Of a DNA stretch of 64,000 bases, positions 12,001-20,479 are shown piece by piece. How positions within the stretch are numbered: the stretch's first letter is position 1; every line of letters starts with the position of its first letter. The stretch is from Euglena gracilis (taxonomy: Eukaryota > Euglenida > Euglenophyceae > Euglenales). The notes below the pieces were generated by a model. It made no database searches. It saw only the letters and a program-made list of their open reading frames with translations, and was not told the DNA's origin. Position numbers and translations under genes: made by a program. The stretch covers positions 34,502,843 to 34,566,842 of the forward strand of contig CP154957.1 of NCBI GenBank assembly GCA_039621445.1. Reading direction: 5' to 3'.

Positions 12001-15000
12001 GTGTGGAGAGAGAAGACTGTGTGTGGCAATATCACGTATCCATTCAAAGAAGCATAGGAAATCACAAAACGTCGAGGGTTGCGCCTCCAAAGACCCCTTG
12101 CTAAACCCAGAAGATATCACCACACCAACACGTACAACACACCAACACACAACACACACAACTCCCCACACACAGGGGGCCCCCAAAACCACCCCTGTGG
12201 CACCTTTCCTGCCGTGCACGTTCCGTCTCCTATCCCCCCCTGTCCGGGTCCCCACAGGCGCTGGCAGGCGATCTCCCGGCGGAGGACGGACGTCCAGACG
12301 TCGGGTCAGGCCTGCTGCGGGTTCTGGCGAAAGTACGCCCCGCGTTCGTGTTCTACGCGTTCCTCCTGTTCCAGGGGCTGGACGCCGCCCTCCGCTCCGC
12401 CCAGCCTGGGCCTTCCACAAGTCGGTCCTGTAGGGCAGTCCTGGCAGGGTGGTCCTTGAGGGACGGGAGGTGTTTTTTCCCGTTGAGACTTTTTTCCCCC
12501 TGTTGGGCCCAAGGGCTGGCCAACGGTCGATCGGGGCTCGAATGGGGTCCGAAATGAAAGAGTCAAAGCCCCATTGTTTGACAGTCTGGGTGGATGGGTG
12601 ATCGGTCCAAGGATGCCAGAAACCCGTTCCCCGTGTGAAATTTTCCGCCCTCTTTGTTTTTCTTGGCCGTTCAATGCCTGGGCTGCCCCGGACTCAGCGC
12701 TGGGGTTGGTGGCATCTCTTCTGGACGCCCTGGAGTCCCTGACTGGGCCCCTCTTGGGCTCCGGCTGGGCTGGCTCCATTTCGGTCCCCCTCCAAGGCAA
12801 ACACCAAAGCAAGGTGGAAGATCTCCCCTGTCCCCCGAATCAGGTGCAGCCTTGTGCTTAGTCGGGTGCCTACCCCACGGGGGGGGGGGGGTGCTAGGGG
12901 CGGGATATGGCACCCATATCCCTATACACCCTGTGGCACCCAATCCAACCCCCCCCTGGAGGCAGGGTTTTTGGGGGTGCCTGCCCAGAGCAGGCACCCC
13001 CCTCCGACCCTGGCGCCGAAGGCACCGGGGGCCCGGAAAAGGCTATTTTCAATGAAAATTTTCTGGGTCCCCCCGGACCCCCTGAAGGTGTGCCTGCTAG
13101 GGGCAGGCACCCTATAGCACCCCCCCGGTCGGTAAGCACAATCCTGATCAGGCTTCTTTTGAAGGAATGTCGCACCCCCCAGGGGGATATGGGCAGGCAA
13201 ATGGGCGTGGTGTGGTCACGTCACGTGTGGTCACTGTCCACCCATCCAAGGGTTACTTATCGGAGAGATACTTCTCTGCTTGACAAGGTTTCTCTGATCT
13301 CTCCCTCTTGCGGATGGGTTCACATTTTCGATCCCGAGACCTTCTGGGCAGTTTTTCTTTCTCCAAGCCCCAAAGGCACCCCCCCCATCCCCGGGGGACG
13401 TAAATTTTGGGTGCTGGCCCTGGACAACCAATGCAAATTTTTCATTTGAAAAAAGGCCATTTTCGGGCCCTCGGCACCTTGGGCGCCTCAGGGTGTGTTG
13501 TAGCACCACCCACCCCCCAAACCCGAGCCCCCTGAAGAAGTGCCCTCCCCCCCCTGGCGGTGTGATGATCTTGTTTGTGATCTGACTGTTTTGTTTGGAA
13601 GCTGGAATTCGGCAAGGAAGTGGCCCAGGGGCCGGCGTGGCTCTATTTCACTCATTTCAGCCTGGCCGCCGCCCTCCCCATGCTGCCAGAACAACAACCA
13701 TGCCACTTCCGCCGGTCAATTCAGGTCTTCATTTCTACTCGTCTTGAAGAAGACTCTTTGGGGGAGGTGACCTTTTGAATTTGCTTTTTGCACCCTCTTT
13801 CATTAAAACCCATGTTTTTTAAAAACTTTAAAGGGAAGAAGTCTCTCCCAGGCCTTCATTTACAGTTTGGCTTTCAAAATTTTGGGATGCTCCGAGCAAC
13901 TGTTGTGGTATTGTGTGGAAGGCACCAAATTTGGCGAACATATTATCAATACATTTATAATAAAAAGTTGTGTGATAACAAGACATTGATACACATCAGG
14001 ATTGCCTGCATGGTGCCAGCAACACAAATTCCAAAAAGAATCAAATCCAACCGTGAGTCAAGGAAAGTTCCCTGGATTGTATCAAGCCTGTTCCCCACTG
14101 ATGGGGAAATGACCTTTCCACAGCGATCCAGGGGAGCCAGGGTGTGGATGGTAGCGGTGAGTTTTTGGTGGAGGCTTGCTTAATTTAACAGCTGCGCAGG
14201 CAGGGCAATGTCCTGACGTTTGGCCAAGCCCCCCCCCCCACCCACCCGTCCTACCGGCCCGCTGTGTGTGCTCTCTGCCCAAGCATCCGCGCAGTGTGTC
14301 TCCCAAAAAATGAAACGGGAATCCGTCTTTCCACAAAAAATGCGCATCATTCGTGGATCACCAACGAGGACGTGCCTCAGGTATCACTGACGTTGTGTGG
14401 CCCACCCCGCGCCTGTCCGCCGCCGCCCCTGCCCGGCTGTTGCGCAGGTGTTCGCGGCGTGGCGGGTGGCGGCCCTTGTGGTGTGGGTGGCGGTCGGCGC
14501 GGACCCCCTCGCCCAGCTGCCCCGTGTGGCGGGCCGCCTCGGGGCCCACTACCTCTCCTCCTTCGTCTTCCCGCTGCAGCTCCTCTACTTCCTGGTCCTG
14601 GCGCTGCGGCTGGGGGACGCCGAGCAGCCCAGCGAGAGTCTCTCCTGGTGCGTGCCTCCTTGGGGCAGGACAGCAGGGTGGCATTTGGGGCTGAGGGAGT
14701 GATTGGCTGCATTTCCCAAAAGTCTCTGTGTTTTTTTAGGAAAAGAGCCCCCCCCCCCCCGCAACGCTGATCTGTACAATTTGTGGCTGGACCCGAAAAA
14801 GGGGTCAAAAAAATGGCCAAAATGGCATTTTTTGATGGGCTTTGGGTCTTCACCTCCCAAGTTTGGCAGAAAAAATGCCAACTAAGCTGGATTTGGGCTG
14901 TTTTGGGCATTTTTTTTGGGCACCGGTGGGGTCCAGCTCCCAGCCGGCGAGACTCCCCCCCTGGAACCCCACCCCCTAGGGGGGTGGGGGTCCAGCCAGC

Positions 15001-15937
15001 ACCTTTCTTCCAGCCAGCCCGCGAGACCCCCCCATTTGAGGCTCTGGGAGCCTACACAAAGTCTGGTTAGTGATCCTCTATGGTTGCACCCAGTCTTTTT
15101 TGTTGTCGCCCCACAATTGTGCTGCCTAATTTTCATCTGACCATCACGATGCACATTGTCTGCAAGACACAGCTGCCCATGCAAATGCGAATGCGAAAGC
15201 ATGGATGCGTCCATGTTTGTGTAGGTCGATGGATGGACAGACAGCTTGGATGCATCCAGTGCATCCAGCTGTAAATGTTCTTTTCGGAAAGTTGTCCCTT
15301 TGGGGCCTGCACCAGCTGACTTGCCATTTCTACAGGGCCCTCCCCAAAGTTGTCACCAGGCTTACATTCGCTGGCTTGTCGGGTGACAAGTGACTTCCTG
15401 GGCGGTGCCCACACCCATCCATGCACGCATCTCTGTTTCACCGACTGCAGGCAAGTCCCCTCCCGTGTGCACAGCAACCTCCTGCTGGTCAGCTTGCCCT
15501 CCGTGCGCTACTCCCGCTTCCTCTACTGCTGCCTCGCCTCGAGCGTTGTGGCGGCGGTTCACGCCGCCCTCGTGCAGACCAGCCTCTTCGGCCCGACGTC
15601 CATCCCGGGGGCTTTCCTCCTGCTGGCCCCCGCCGCCCCTGCGGGTCCCTGAGTGCCACATGGGCTCGGGATGGCGTTCCATATGGCACGTGGGGGGTGG
15701 CTGTGGTGGCCAGTGGTGGCGGGCCGGGGACGTGCTGGTGCTAGGCGCCGTGCTGTACAGCGTCCGGCTGTTGTACTCCACGCCAAAGCGCCTGCACTGG
15801 ACGGGGACCTCACAGCTGTTGCTGGCGTCCTGGGCAGTTGGCCTTTCGTAATTAATTGGGGCCTTTTCAAACCCTCCCATCTGAAACACACAATACAATA
15901 CACACACGCGCGCGCGCACGCACGCACGCACGCACAT

Positions 15938-16002
<65 letters not shown>

Positions 16003-16355
16003 TGCGCATACACATGCACGCATGGCATGCAGTCAAACAAACAAACAAACAAACAAACACACCCAGACATGGCAGTTGGTTCAAGACCCTCCGGGAACAC
16101 TTTCTTTTGACCACCCTGGCCAAAACCCGGTGACGCAGTGCCGGCTGCCGCCGCGCCATCGCCGTGGCGTTCAACACCCTCCGAGGCGCCCTCGCCCCGC
16201 CGAAGGACGCCACGCGCTGTGGGCCGCGGCAGGCGACCGTCTGCGTCGTCGCTGACCAGCTCGCCGTCTCCAGCCGGGAGGTGTTCCTCGTGGTCCAGGC
16301 CGTCCTCCTGTGCCACCGCCAGACCGGCAACACCCACGCCCAGGCCCTGCCATAG
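2774..16355 (+). CDS. Multi-exon gene (or genes) for multi-pass membrane protein, unrecognised
   Basis: This span collects the GC-rich plus-strand exons listed separately below. Each reads as hydrophobic membrane segments joined by short polar loops. Several consecutive exons (13602-13766, 14124-14160, 14295-14380, 14448-14647, 15451-15644) join in the same phase with AG/GT borders, which strongly supports one transcript there. The chain appears to end at the TAG at 16353-16355, with AATAAA-like sequence near 16719. The early exons (2774-3565) and middle exons (8408-11357) may belong to the same gene or to a separate one; phase does not settle this. More than ten membrane segments are visible in total. 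I do not recognise the family and assign no function. A 7TM or transporter-like protein is possible. Confidence 0.5.
3421..3565 (+). CDS. Exon, membrane protein
   Basis: This follows the previous exon after a 407-bp intron, with acceptor TCTCCCAG and donor GTGAGG at 3566. It enters in phase 0, matching the 2774-3013 exon, and leaves in phase 1. The product VPFVWADRKMFLRF is followed by one membrane segment (IFLIGLCIGINIAATDLAG) and a Pro/His-rich loop. Good signals on both sides make this one of the safer exons in the region. Confidence 0.62.
3566..8407. other. Long intron or intergenic DNA
   Basis: Nothing here is convincingly coding. Contents include an A/T-rich stretch at 4600-4790 with repeated 'aaatttaggaattt' words, a C-run element near 5510-5740, a second near 7290-7450 and a third near 8130-8290. 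A hydrophobic open frame at about 6060-6180 (TTLLVIVAGLQLTVQGALLA) could be a missed exon. It lacks a good acceptor, so I do not call it. Confidence 0.4.
8408..8602 (+). CDS. Exon, Gly/Asp-rich soluble segment
   Basis: The acceptor is TTTCCAG and the donor GTGAGG at 8603, giving 65 codons in phase 0 on both sides. The product begins VTVPGQSATVLFVTQGL and is Gly-rich with acidic patches, ending GLFDPVFV. It has a possible N-glycosylation site (NGT) and no membrane segment, so an extracytoplasmic or lumenal region is plausible. Family not recognised. Confidence 0.55.
8862..8965 (+). CDS. Probable exon, borders unclear
   Basis: GC-rich coding-like sequence gives FRRAADGGLLFEDDSHYFVF. No clean acceptor is visible just upstream, where the sequence is C-rich. 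The end is set by a possible GTACGG donor near 8966. It follows the previous exon and may belong to the same soluble region. Both borders are guesses. Confidence 0.35.
9076..9217 (+). CDS. Exon, membrane protein
   Basis: The acceptor is GCCAG at 9071-9075 and the likely donor GTCTGC at 9218. The product is APAAQNWFFVLNIARVFMGW followed by SHLAHGMLLVASGKEPLGPL. This looks like one amphipathic or membrane segment followed by a polar loop. Codon composition matches the neighbouring exons. Confidence 0.5.
9965..10038 (+). CDS. Possible short exon
   Basis: The acceptor is CCCTCCAG and the possible donor GTGGTC at 10039. The reading VVLLMPKLAVPSYTSPLLDT is plausible for a loop plus a short hydrophobic stretch. 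Evidence is limited to composition and splice signals. Confidence 0.3.
11152..11357 (+). CDS. Exon, two hydrophobic segments, reading frame shifts inside
   Basis: The acceptor is a C-run followed by AG at 11150-11151, and the donor is GTGGGC at 11358. The first half reads GSPLWAVVVQHCLMAVALLA and on through LLFSTGRGGATLGLG. The second half reads LLRALSSAATVALIFGPVRQ in a different frame. Between them lies about 45 bp of GC-only sequence ending GTCTCAG. This could be a tiny intron without a GT donor, or a miscounted G or C run in the assembly. Confidence 0.45.
11455..11865. mobile_element. C-run element, 'tgtccaacgacc' family
   Basis: The words 'atgtccaacgacc' and 'ggtcagaggaca' are repeated beside C-runs at the left, near 11740-11840 at the right, and in inverted form at 11838-11865 (ggtcattggacatcgggg). 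The interior has the palindrome 'cccggcgcttcacgccggg' and 'ggcgcgaagcgcc'. It is probably a non-autonomous foldback-type element. No target duplication found. Confidence 0.5.
12258..12420 (+). CDS. Exon, membrane protein
   Basis: The acceptor is CCCACAG and the likely donor GTCGGT at 12421. The product opens ALAGDLPAEDGRPDVGSGLL and then has one hydrophobic segment, RPAFVFYAFLLFQGLDAALR. The GC-rich third positions match the other exons of this gene. The 3' border is the weaker one. Confidence 0.5.
12985..13165. repeat. Dispersed repeat shared with 40780-40940
   Basis: Both copies contain, in order, 'ggcgccgaaggc', 'ggaaaaggc.attttcaatgaaaa', 'gtgcctgctaggggcaggc' and 'accctatagcacc', then a TGATCAG. 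The present copy continues into CAGGCTTCTTTTGAAGG, close to the terminal repeat of the hAT-like element at 25326. It is probably a degraded or partial transposon. Confidence 0.6.
13602..13766 (+). CDS. Exon, membrane protein (55 codons)
   Basis: The acceptor is TTTGGAAG and the donor GTGACC at 13767, exactly 55 codons in phase 0. The product is LEFGKEVAQGPAWLYFTHFS, then LAAALPMLPEQQPC, then an acidic tail ending STRLEEDSLGE. It joins in phase to the small exon at 14124. No frame-start ATG is needed, so this exon is easily overlooked. Confidence 0.55.
14124..14160 (+). CDS. Possible mini-exon
   Basis: The acceptor is TTTCCACAG, with a donor GTTTTT at 14161. Its 37 bases (RSRGARVWMVAV plus one base) are the right length to connect exon 13602-13766 (out phase 0) with exon 14295-14380 (in phase 2). 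That phase fit is the main support. A second possible donor four bases upstream would break the frame. Confidence 0.35.
14295..14380 (+). CDS. Exon, loop segment with N-glycosylation site
   Basis: The acceptor is GCGCAG and the donor GTATCA at 14381. The product is CLPKNETGIRLSTKNAHHSW then ITNEDVPQ, a polar loop with an NET sequon. It leaves in phase 0, and the next exon begins in phase 0, giving a continuous reading into the next membrane segments. Confidence 0.55.
14448..14647 (+). CDS. Exon, membrane protein (two segments)
   Basis: The acceptor is GCGCAG and the donor GTGCGT at 14648. The product includes VFAAWRVAALVVWVAVGADP and FPLQLLYFLVLALRLGD, two strong membrane segments separated by a short basic loop. 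It leaves in phase 2, and the next exon supplies the missing base to make Trp. This is one of the best-supported exon junctions in the region. Confidence 0.65.
15451..15644 (+). CDS. Exon, membrane protein (two segments)
   Basis: The acceptor is GACTGCAG. The first base completes a Trp codon from the previous exon. The product runs QVPSRVHSNLLLVSLPSVRY, then FLYCCLASSVVAAVHAALVQ and a hydrophobic IPGAFLLLAPAAPAG. The frame hits a TGA eight bases after a possible GT at 15645. Either that GT is the donor of a 69-bp intron or the protein ends here. The downstream exon does not close in phase with this border. Confidence 0.55.
15714..15826 (+). CDS. Exon, membrane protein
   Basis: The acceptor is GGCCAG at 15708-15713 and the proposed donor GTCCTG at 15827, leaving in phase 2 as the next exon needs. 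The product contains AGDVLVLGAVLYSVRLLYST and then PKRLHWTGTSQLLLA. The incoming phase does not match the 15451 exon, so one base may be missing in a G or C run, or a different border is used. Confidence 0.45.
15899..16058. repeat. (CA)n microsatellite followed by (AAAC)n
   Basis: A CG/CA-mixed start passes into an uninterrupted CA run of about 60 bases, and then a short AAAC array at about 16034-16058. It lies between two exons of the membrane-protein gene, so it is intronic. The His/Thr open frames across it are artefacts. Confidence 0.95.
16139..16355 (+). CDS. Probable terminal exon of membrane protein
   Basis: The acceptor is GACGCAG. The first base completes a split codon from exon 15714-15826. 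The reading CRRAIAVAFNTLRGALAPPK continues through CVVADQLAVSSREVF and LVVQAVLLCHRQTGNTH to TAG at 16353-16355. GC-rich composition continues up to the stop and drops right after it. AATAAA-like signals occur further on near 16719. Family not recognised. Confidence 0.5.
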
Positions 16356-17394
16356 CCCGCCATAACCGTCGATCGTTACCGGCGTGTTTTTTTCCTTGAC
16401 CAGGTCGGCAGTCCGTGGAGAGTGGGTCCCAGCCGACCCCCCCCCCCACGGGGGAAGGGGCAGCAGGGCGGTCTGAAAGGGACGGGATTATTTTTTTGTT
16501 CAGGACCGCCCTCAGGCCTAAGGGACAGCCAACGGCCGATCTGACCGTCGAACGGGGTCAAAATTTAAGAGGTTGAAAAACGTTTTTTCCCGTGTTTTGG
16601 GTGGATGGATGGTGGTCCAAGGAATCATTTTTTTGCAAAAATTACTTTTCCCCCTGAATTTGCCTGTTTTTGGGGGGGATATGCAAGCTGCATAATTATA
16701 ATAAACTAAATTAAACAATAAAAGAAAATTAAATAAATTGAAAATGAACATTTTTTGCATGTTCCAAAATGTGCATTTTTGCAGAATTTGCTTTTTTTTG
16801 CAGAATGAAAATTTTGTGAAAAGTCGCATTTTTTTTGGCATATTTTGTCTCTCCGGTTTTTTTTTCAGGCATCTGTGCAGGCATATTTATCCACTTTCAG
16901 ACAACTGAAATTTGCATGCCTCACGTTTTTGGACCAATTTCACATTTACTGTGGTTGTATAATGAAACATAAGTGGATGCAACTTGGTGAACCAACCACT
17001 TCACTTTGCAAGTTTGCATTTGGTGTTGCATTTTTGAGGCAGGTGAAATTTTTATACGTCCTCTCCAACGGCCTTGGGGAGCTTCTAAAGGAATTTCCAT
17101 TCAACTTGGTTGTTTTTTTTTGCATTATTTTGCACTTTTTTGCAGGTTTTTGCTTTTTTTGCCTTGCATATTTTGAGGAGCCTTGTTGCATATCCCCCCT
17201 GGATTTTACCAAAATAAGACCATTTTTTGTGATTTTTCATGGTGGAATGTTTTGGGACGTGTCTTGTTTTTGCTTGGGGACTGCCACAGCGTGGGGTCGG
17301 GTCGAGTGGGAACCCCCCCCCCAGAAGGGTTGGTGTTCCTCCATTTTCGGTCCTTTGGGCCCACAATTGAAAATGCAGAAGCCCTCCAGCGCAG
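16356..17394. other. Spacer, probably 3' flank
   Basis: This is AT-richer sequence with T-runs and no coding signal. It holds the dispersed words 'cgaacggggtcaaaattt' and 'gggtggatggatggtggtcc' (16545-16620), which recur in altered form near 12535-12610 and 40965-41015. These suggest another old repeat family. Confidence 0.45.
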
Positions 17395-17490
17395 CCTGCC
17401 GGCAACGCCTCATTGCCCGCCTTTGTTGCCTTGAACGTCATGCTGTTTGTGTCCGCCATGCTGGAGGTGGAACGCGACTTCTACACACAG
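17395..17490 (+). CDS. Exon, membrane protein (32 codons)
   Basis: The acceptor is GCGCAG and the donor GTGTCT at 17491, 32 codons in phase 0. The product is PAGNASLPAFVALNVMLFVS then AMLEVERDFYTQ: an NAS sequon, one membrane segment and an acidic tail. It joins in phase to 18259 or 18313. If the preceding gene really stops at 16355, this begins a second, similar membrane-protein gene whose start I cannot see. Confidence 0.5.
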
Positions 17491-18258
17491 GTGTCTGGGT
17501 CACATCTTCCCTTTGGGTGGGCCGAATGGCACGTTGGGGTGTATGAGGGCACGGCAAGGAAAGAAGAAGGCTTAAGTGACACCTTGGCGCGGAGTGCGCT
17601 GGTTTGGATTTTTTTAACCTGTTTGGTTGTCACATGCCGCTCACAACAACAAATCAACATGCTTGAATTGAACCAAATTTGAACTCCGGCAAACCATGCT
17701 TGAAATTTGTCCGGATCATCAGTCCGACATGGGGCAGACTGTTTTTGACAGCCAAGCCCCCCCCCCCAGAGGGGCCTTGGAATGTTGTTGTATTTTCTGT
17801 ATTTTACAGGGGGTGGGCGCTTTGGACGCATCGCCACGGCGCCACCCCCTGGCAAAGTTTCGAAACTGGAAAGCAAGTCGGACAGTTTTGTTAACGCCTG
17901 TGGTGTTTGAGTTACACAATGTAGATGTTTTAGGCATTCTTTTTGTTCAAGCACCTTGGGGGGCGTGAGAGTATTCTTTTTTGCCTGCCGAGGCACCCAC
18001 CACCACTTGAATTTCCGGGAGGAGCGTTAAAAGGAGCTGGACCTCGAAGCCAGAAAGGGGCTCATTGGGGTTCAAGGGTAATTATTTTCCAATAACATTT
18101 GTTGTGCTTCATTGGTTGGAAATGGAACGTCGATTAGAGGGATTATTTGTGGCTACAAAATTTGATGCTGGTGAACACCCCCTGGAAGGGAGGAAGTGGG
18201 TGTTCCCCATTTCTTTGTATCAACTCTGTGCGCCAATTTTGTGTTTCTTTGATTCCAG

Positions 18259-18402
18259 TTGTATGTCGTTGTTTTGCACGGATTTGTGCCAGTGTTGTCT
18301 TGTGGGCCACAGGTTGACTGGTCGTCCTACCTGCAGTTCGTCTGCCAGAGTTTCGGCTTCGCCTACTACGGGCTGGTCATCTCCCTCTACACAGAAGCAT
18401 GG
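18259..18402 (+). CDS. Exon, membrane protein (48 codons)
   Basis: The acceptor is GATTCCAG and the donor GTTGCT at 18403, 48 codons in phase 0. An alternative acceptor at 18312 (GGGCCACAG) keeps the same frame and gives a shorter exon starting VDWSSYLQFVCQSFGFAYYG. The product is hydrophobic and Tyr-rich. The downstream partner exon is not identified; a weak candidate follows a CCCCACAG at 18482. Confidence 0.5.
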
Positions 18403-18693
18403 GTTGCTTTGGCTTTAACCTCCCCATCCCCACACCTATTGCCATCCCCACCCCCATCTCCATCCCATCCCCATCCCCCACAGGAAACTGTCTTCGACTC
18501 TCCACGGTACTCATTTATCTCTTTCCTGAAGGAAGACTATTTTGAAAAGGGCTCAGAAGGGTGTCTAAAGTGTTTCAGGCCATTCATAATTTTCTAAAAA
18601 GTGTCCACCGAGAAGTCAGAGGGTTCGGAAGAGGTCAGAATTACAAGAGGGCAGAAAAGTGGTCAAAATGGGTCAGAAAAACTTGTCATACAT

Positions 18694-18726
<33 letters not shown>

Positions 18727-19512
18727 TTTGCTTCCTCCACCCCCGACCGTTCCACTGGAAACCGTCCGCCGCTAACATATCCCCACAGGGTGGGGGCAGC
18801 ACATTTTGTTCGCTCCCCCCCCCCCAAGCCTCTTCCCCCCCCCAAAAAAATGATGCCAACGCCCCAAAAGCAAGCCCCTGACCGCAGCAGATCTGGAAGG
18901 CCGCCGCCACCTTCAGCGGGGGGCAGTGATTCGCCTGCCGGACCGCGACGCGACCGCTCCCCCCCCCCCCCCGTCCCCCATGCCGTAGCGAGGCGCGTGG
19001 CTGACCCCTCCCCCCCTCTCCCCTGCCCCGCCCCGCCCCCCCCACCCTCCCACACCGGCTGCGGCACGCGTCCACCGGGCCTCTTCTGTCCCGGCCTGCG
19101 AGGGTCCAGGGCGTCCCCGGCGTCGTCCTCTGTATTTGCACCTCCACTCAACCTCTCAGCCCACGTACCTCACAGCCCACCTGCCCCATGGCAAAATGGT
19201 GCGTGAAGCTTGGGTCGATTCTGTACAGGGGGGGATATGCAACTTGCATAATTTGCATTTTTCCCATAATCAGGTTTTCCCAAAATTTGCATTTTTTTTT
19301 GCATTTTTTTTGCATTTTTCTTTTTTGCATAAAATAATTTTGCATAAAATATTTTGCCCTGGAAAAAAATTTGTAGTTGGTCGCCATGTCATGCTTTGTC
19401 TCTGGTCCCTCTGCAGTTGCCTGGGGTCTTTGATATTTTCACCTTATTTAAAGGCAGCTTTGCAGAGGAGTGAATGTTTTCCGAATTTGTTTTTGTCATT
19501 TCAGCTTCCATC
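18403..19512. other. Spacer with weak coding hints
   Basis: This has a short (CA)n run at 18697-18723 and long C-runs. GC-rich stretches near 18884-18955 (DLEGRRHLQRGAVIRLPDRD) and 19060-19150 look exon-like in composition, but I cannot frame them with splice sites. T-rich sequence with repeated 'tttgcattttt' fills 19255-19345. Confidence 0.35.
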
Positions 19513-19602
19513 ATGGCCGACAGTCAAGAGGAATCAATTCTGAAAGGAGGTTTGGTGGACGAGGGCGAGCCAGAATATGCTGCCGTTGCAAGCAATTCCG
19601 GG
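19513..19602 (+). CDS. Initiating exon of an unknown gene (30 codons)
   Basis: An ATG in good context (TTCCATCATGGC) opens 30 codons that end at a strong GTGAGT donor at 19603. The product is MADSQEESILKGGLVDEGEP then EYAAVASNSG, acidic and without a signal peptide. Such short acidic starts are common in membrane or trafficking proteins, but I do not recognise it. No second exon found. It could be the start of the PGAP2-like gene only if the ISCA1-like exons in between lie inside an intron, which is unlikely. Confidence 0.5.
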
Positions 19603-19798
19603 GTGAGTCAATGTTTACGGATTTTAGGCAGCAAAACTCTGTTATATTCCAGCCTTTTCTCAGGGGTTTTATACAAGTTGCATTTTTTTTTTCATTTTTT
19701 GCATTTTTTGCATTTTTTTGACTTGCATAATTTGAAGGGCCAAGTTGCATATTCCCCCCTGTTCCATATCTCTTTGCCGCTTTGAAGTATTTTTGGAT

Positions 19799-19885
19799 TT
19801 TAGCCCAAAAATATGGGCGCTTCCTGGGCTTCAGGATGGCATATCCATCCTGAAGCTCAGGAAGCGCCCATATTTTTGGGCTAAA
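19799..19885. repeat. 87-bp near-perfect palindrome
   Basis: Two arms of about 41 bp surround a 5-bp centre (catat). The arms begin TTTAGCCCAAAAATATGGGC and differ by about one position in each arm. As RNA it would form a long hairpin. It may be a small foldback element, or a small-RNA precursor if transcribed. Confidence 0.85.
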
Positions 19886-20479
19886 GTCCTTTGGGTGACC
19901 CAGTGCCTTGCTACGGCCAACGGCTCCTTTTGAGGCAGCTTTTGAGGTGCAATTGATGGCAATCGATTTGGTCTTAGCAGCACTTTTCTGCCATCTGTAC
20001 TCTTTTGCATTCTGGTTGTCTCTTTGGGCATGATCACAAAAGAAGCAGCGCATGCCACAGACAGCTGCAAACCCTGAAGGTCCAGAGAACCCCAACCCCC
20101 ACACCACGGGGTCCCAAGTTGGACCTGCCTCTCCGGCCGCAGTGGTGCAGTGGATCCCCGGGGGCATGCCATAGAGCCGATGCGTGCCGCCAACGCAGGC
20201 TGCATCCCTTTAAACCATTCACCCTGCTCCCCTCGGCATGTGGTATGCGGCACGGAGGAGGGCGGGCTAGGACGACCGGTCCGAGGGGCCCTCAGCAGCT
20301 TCAGTGTTGTCCAGGAGGGGCCTTGAGTGAGGCCAGCCCGCCTGGTGAAGCCGCTTTTTTTTTTGCGTCTGGCAGCTGTGCAGCTCCAGCTGACGGGTCC
20401 GTGGTTGGCGATTTTTTTTAACTTTGGTGGTTGGGGGGGGGGATGGTTTCGGCCCCGCCCCCTTCCCTCCCCAGGGGTG

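Noticed and set aside
15899-16110. Long His/Thr and Cys/Val open frames over CA repeats (also at 22900-23170, 32320-32730, 34480-35450 and 45390-45590)
   Set aside because: They are translations of microsatellites, open in several frames on both strands, with no splice or start evidence.
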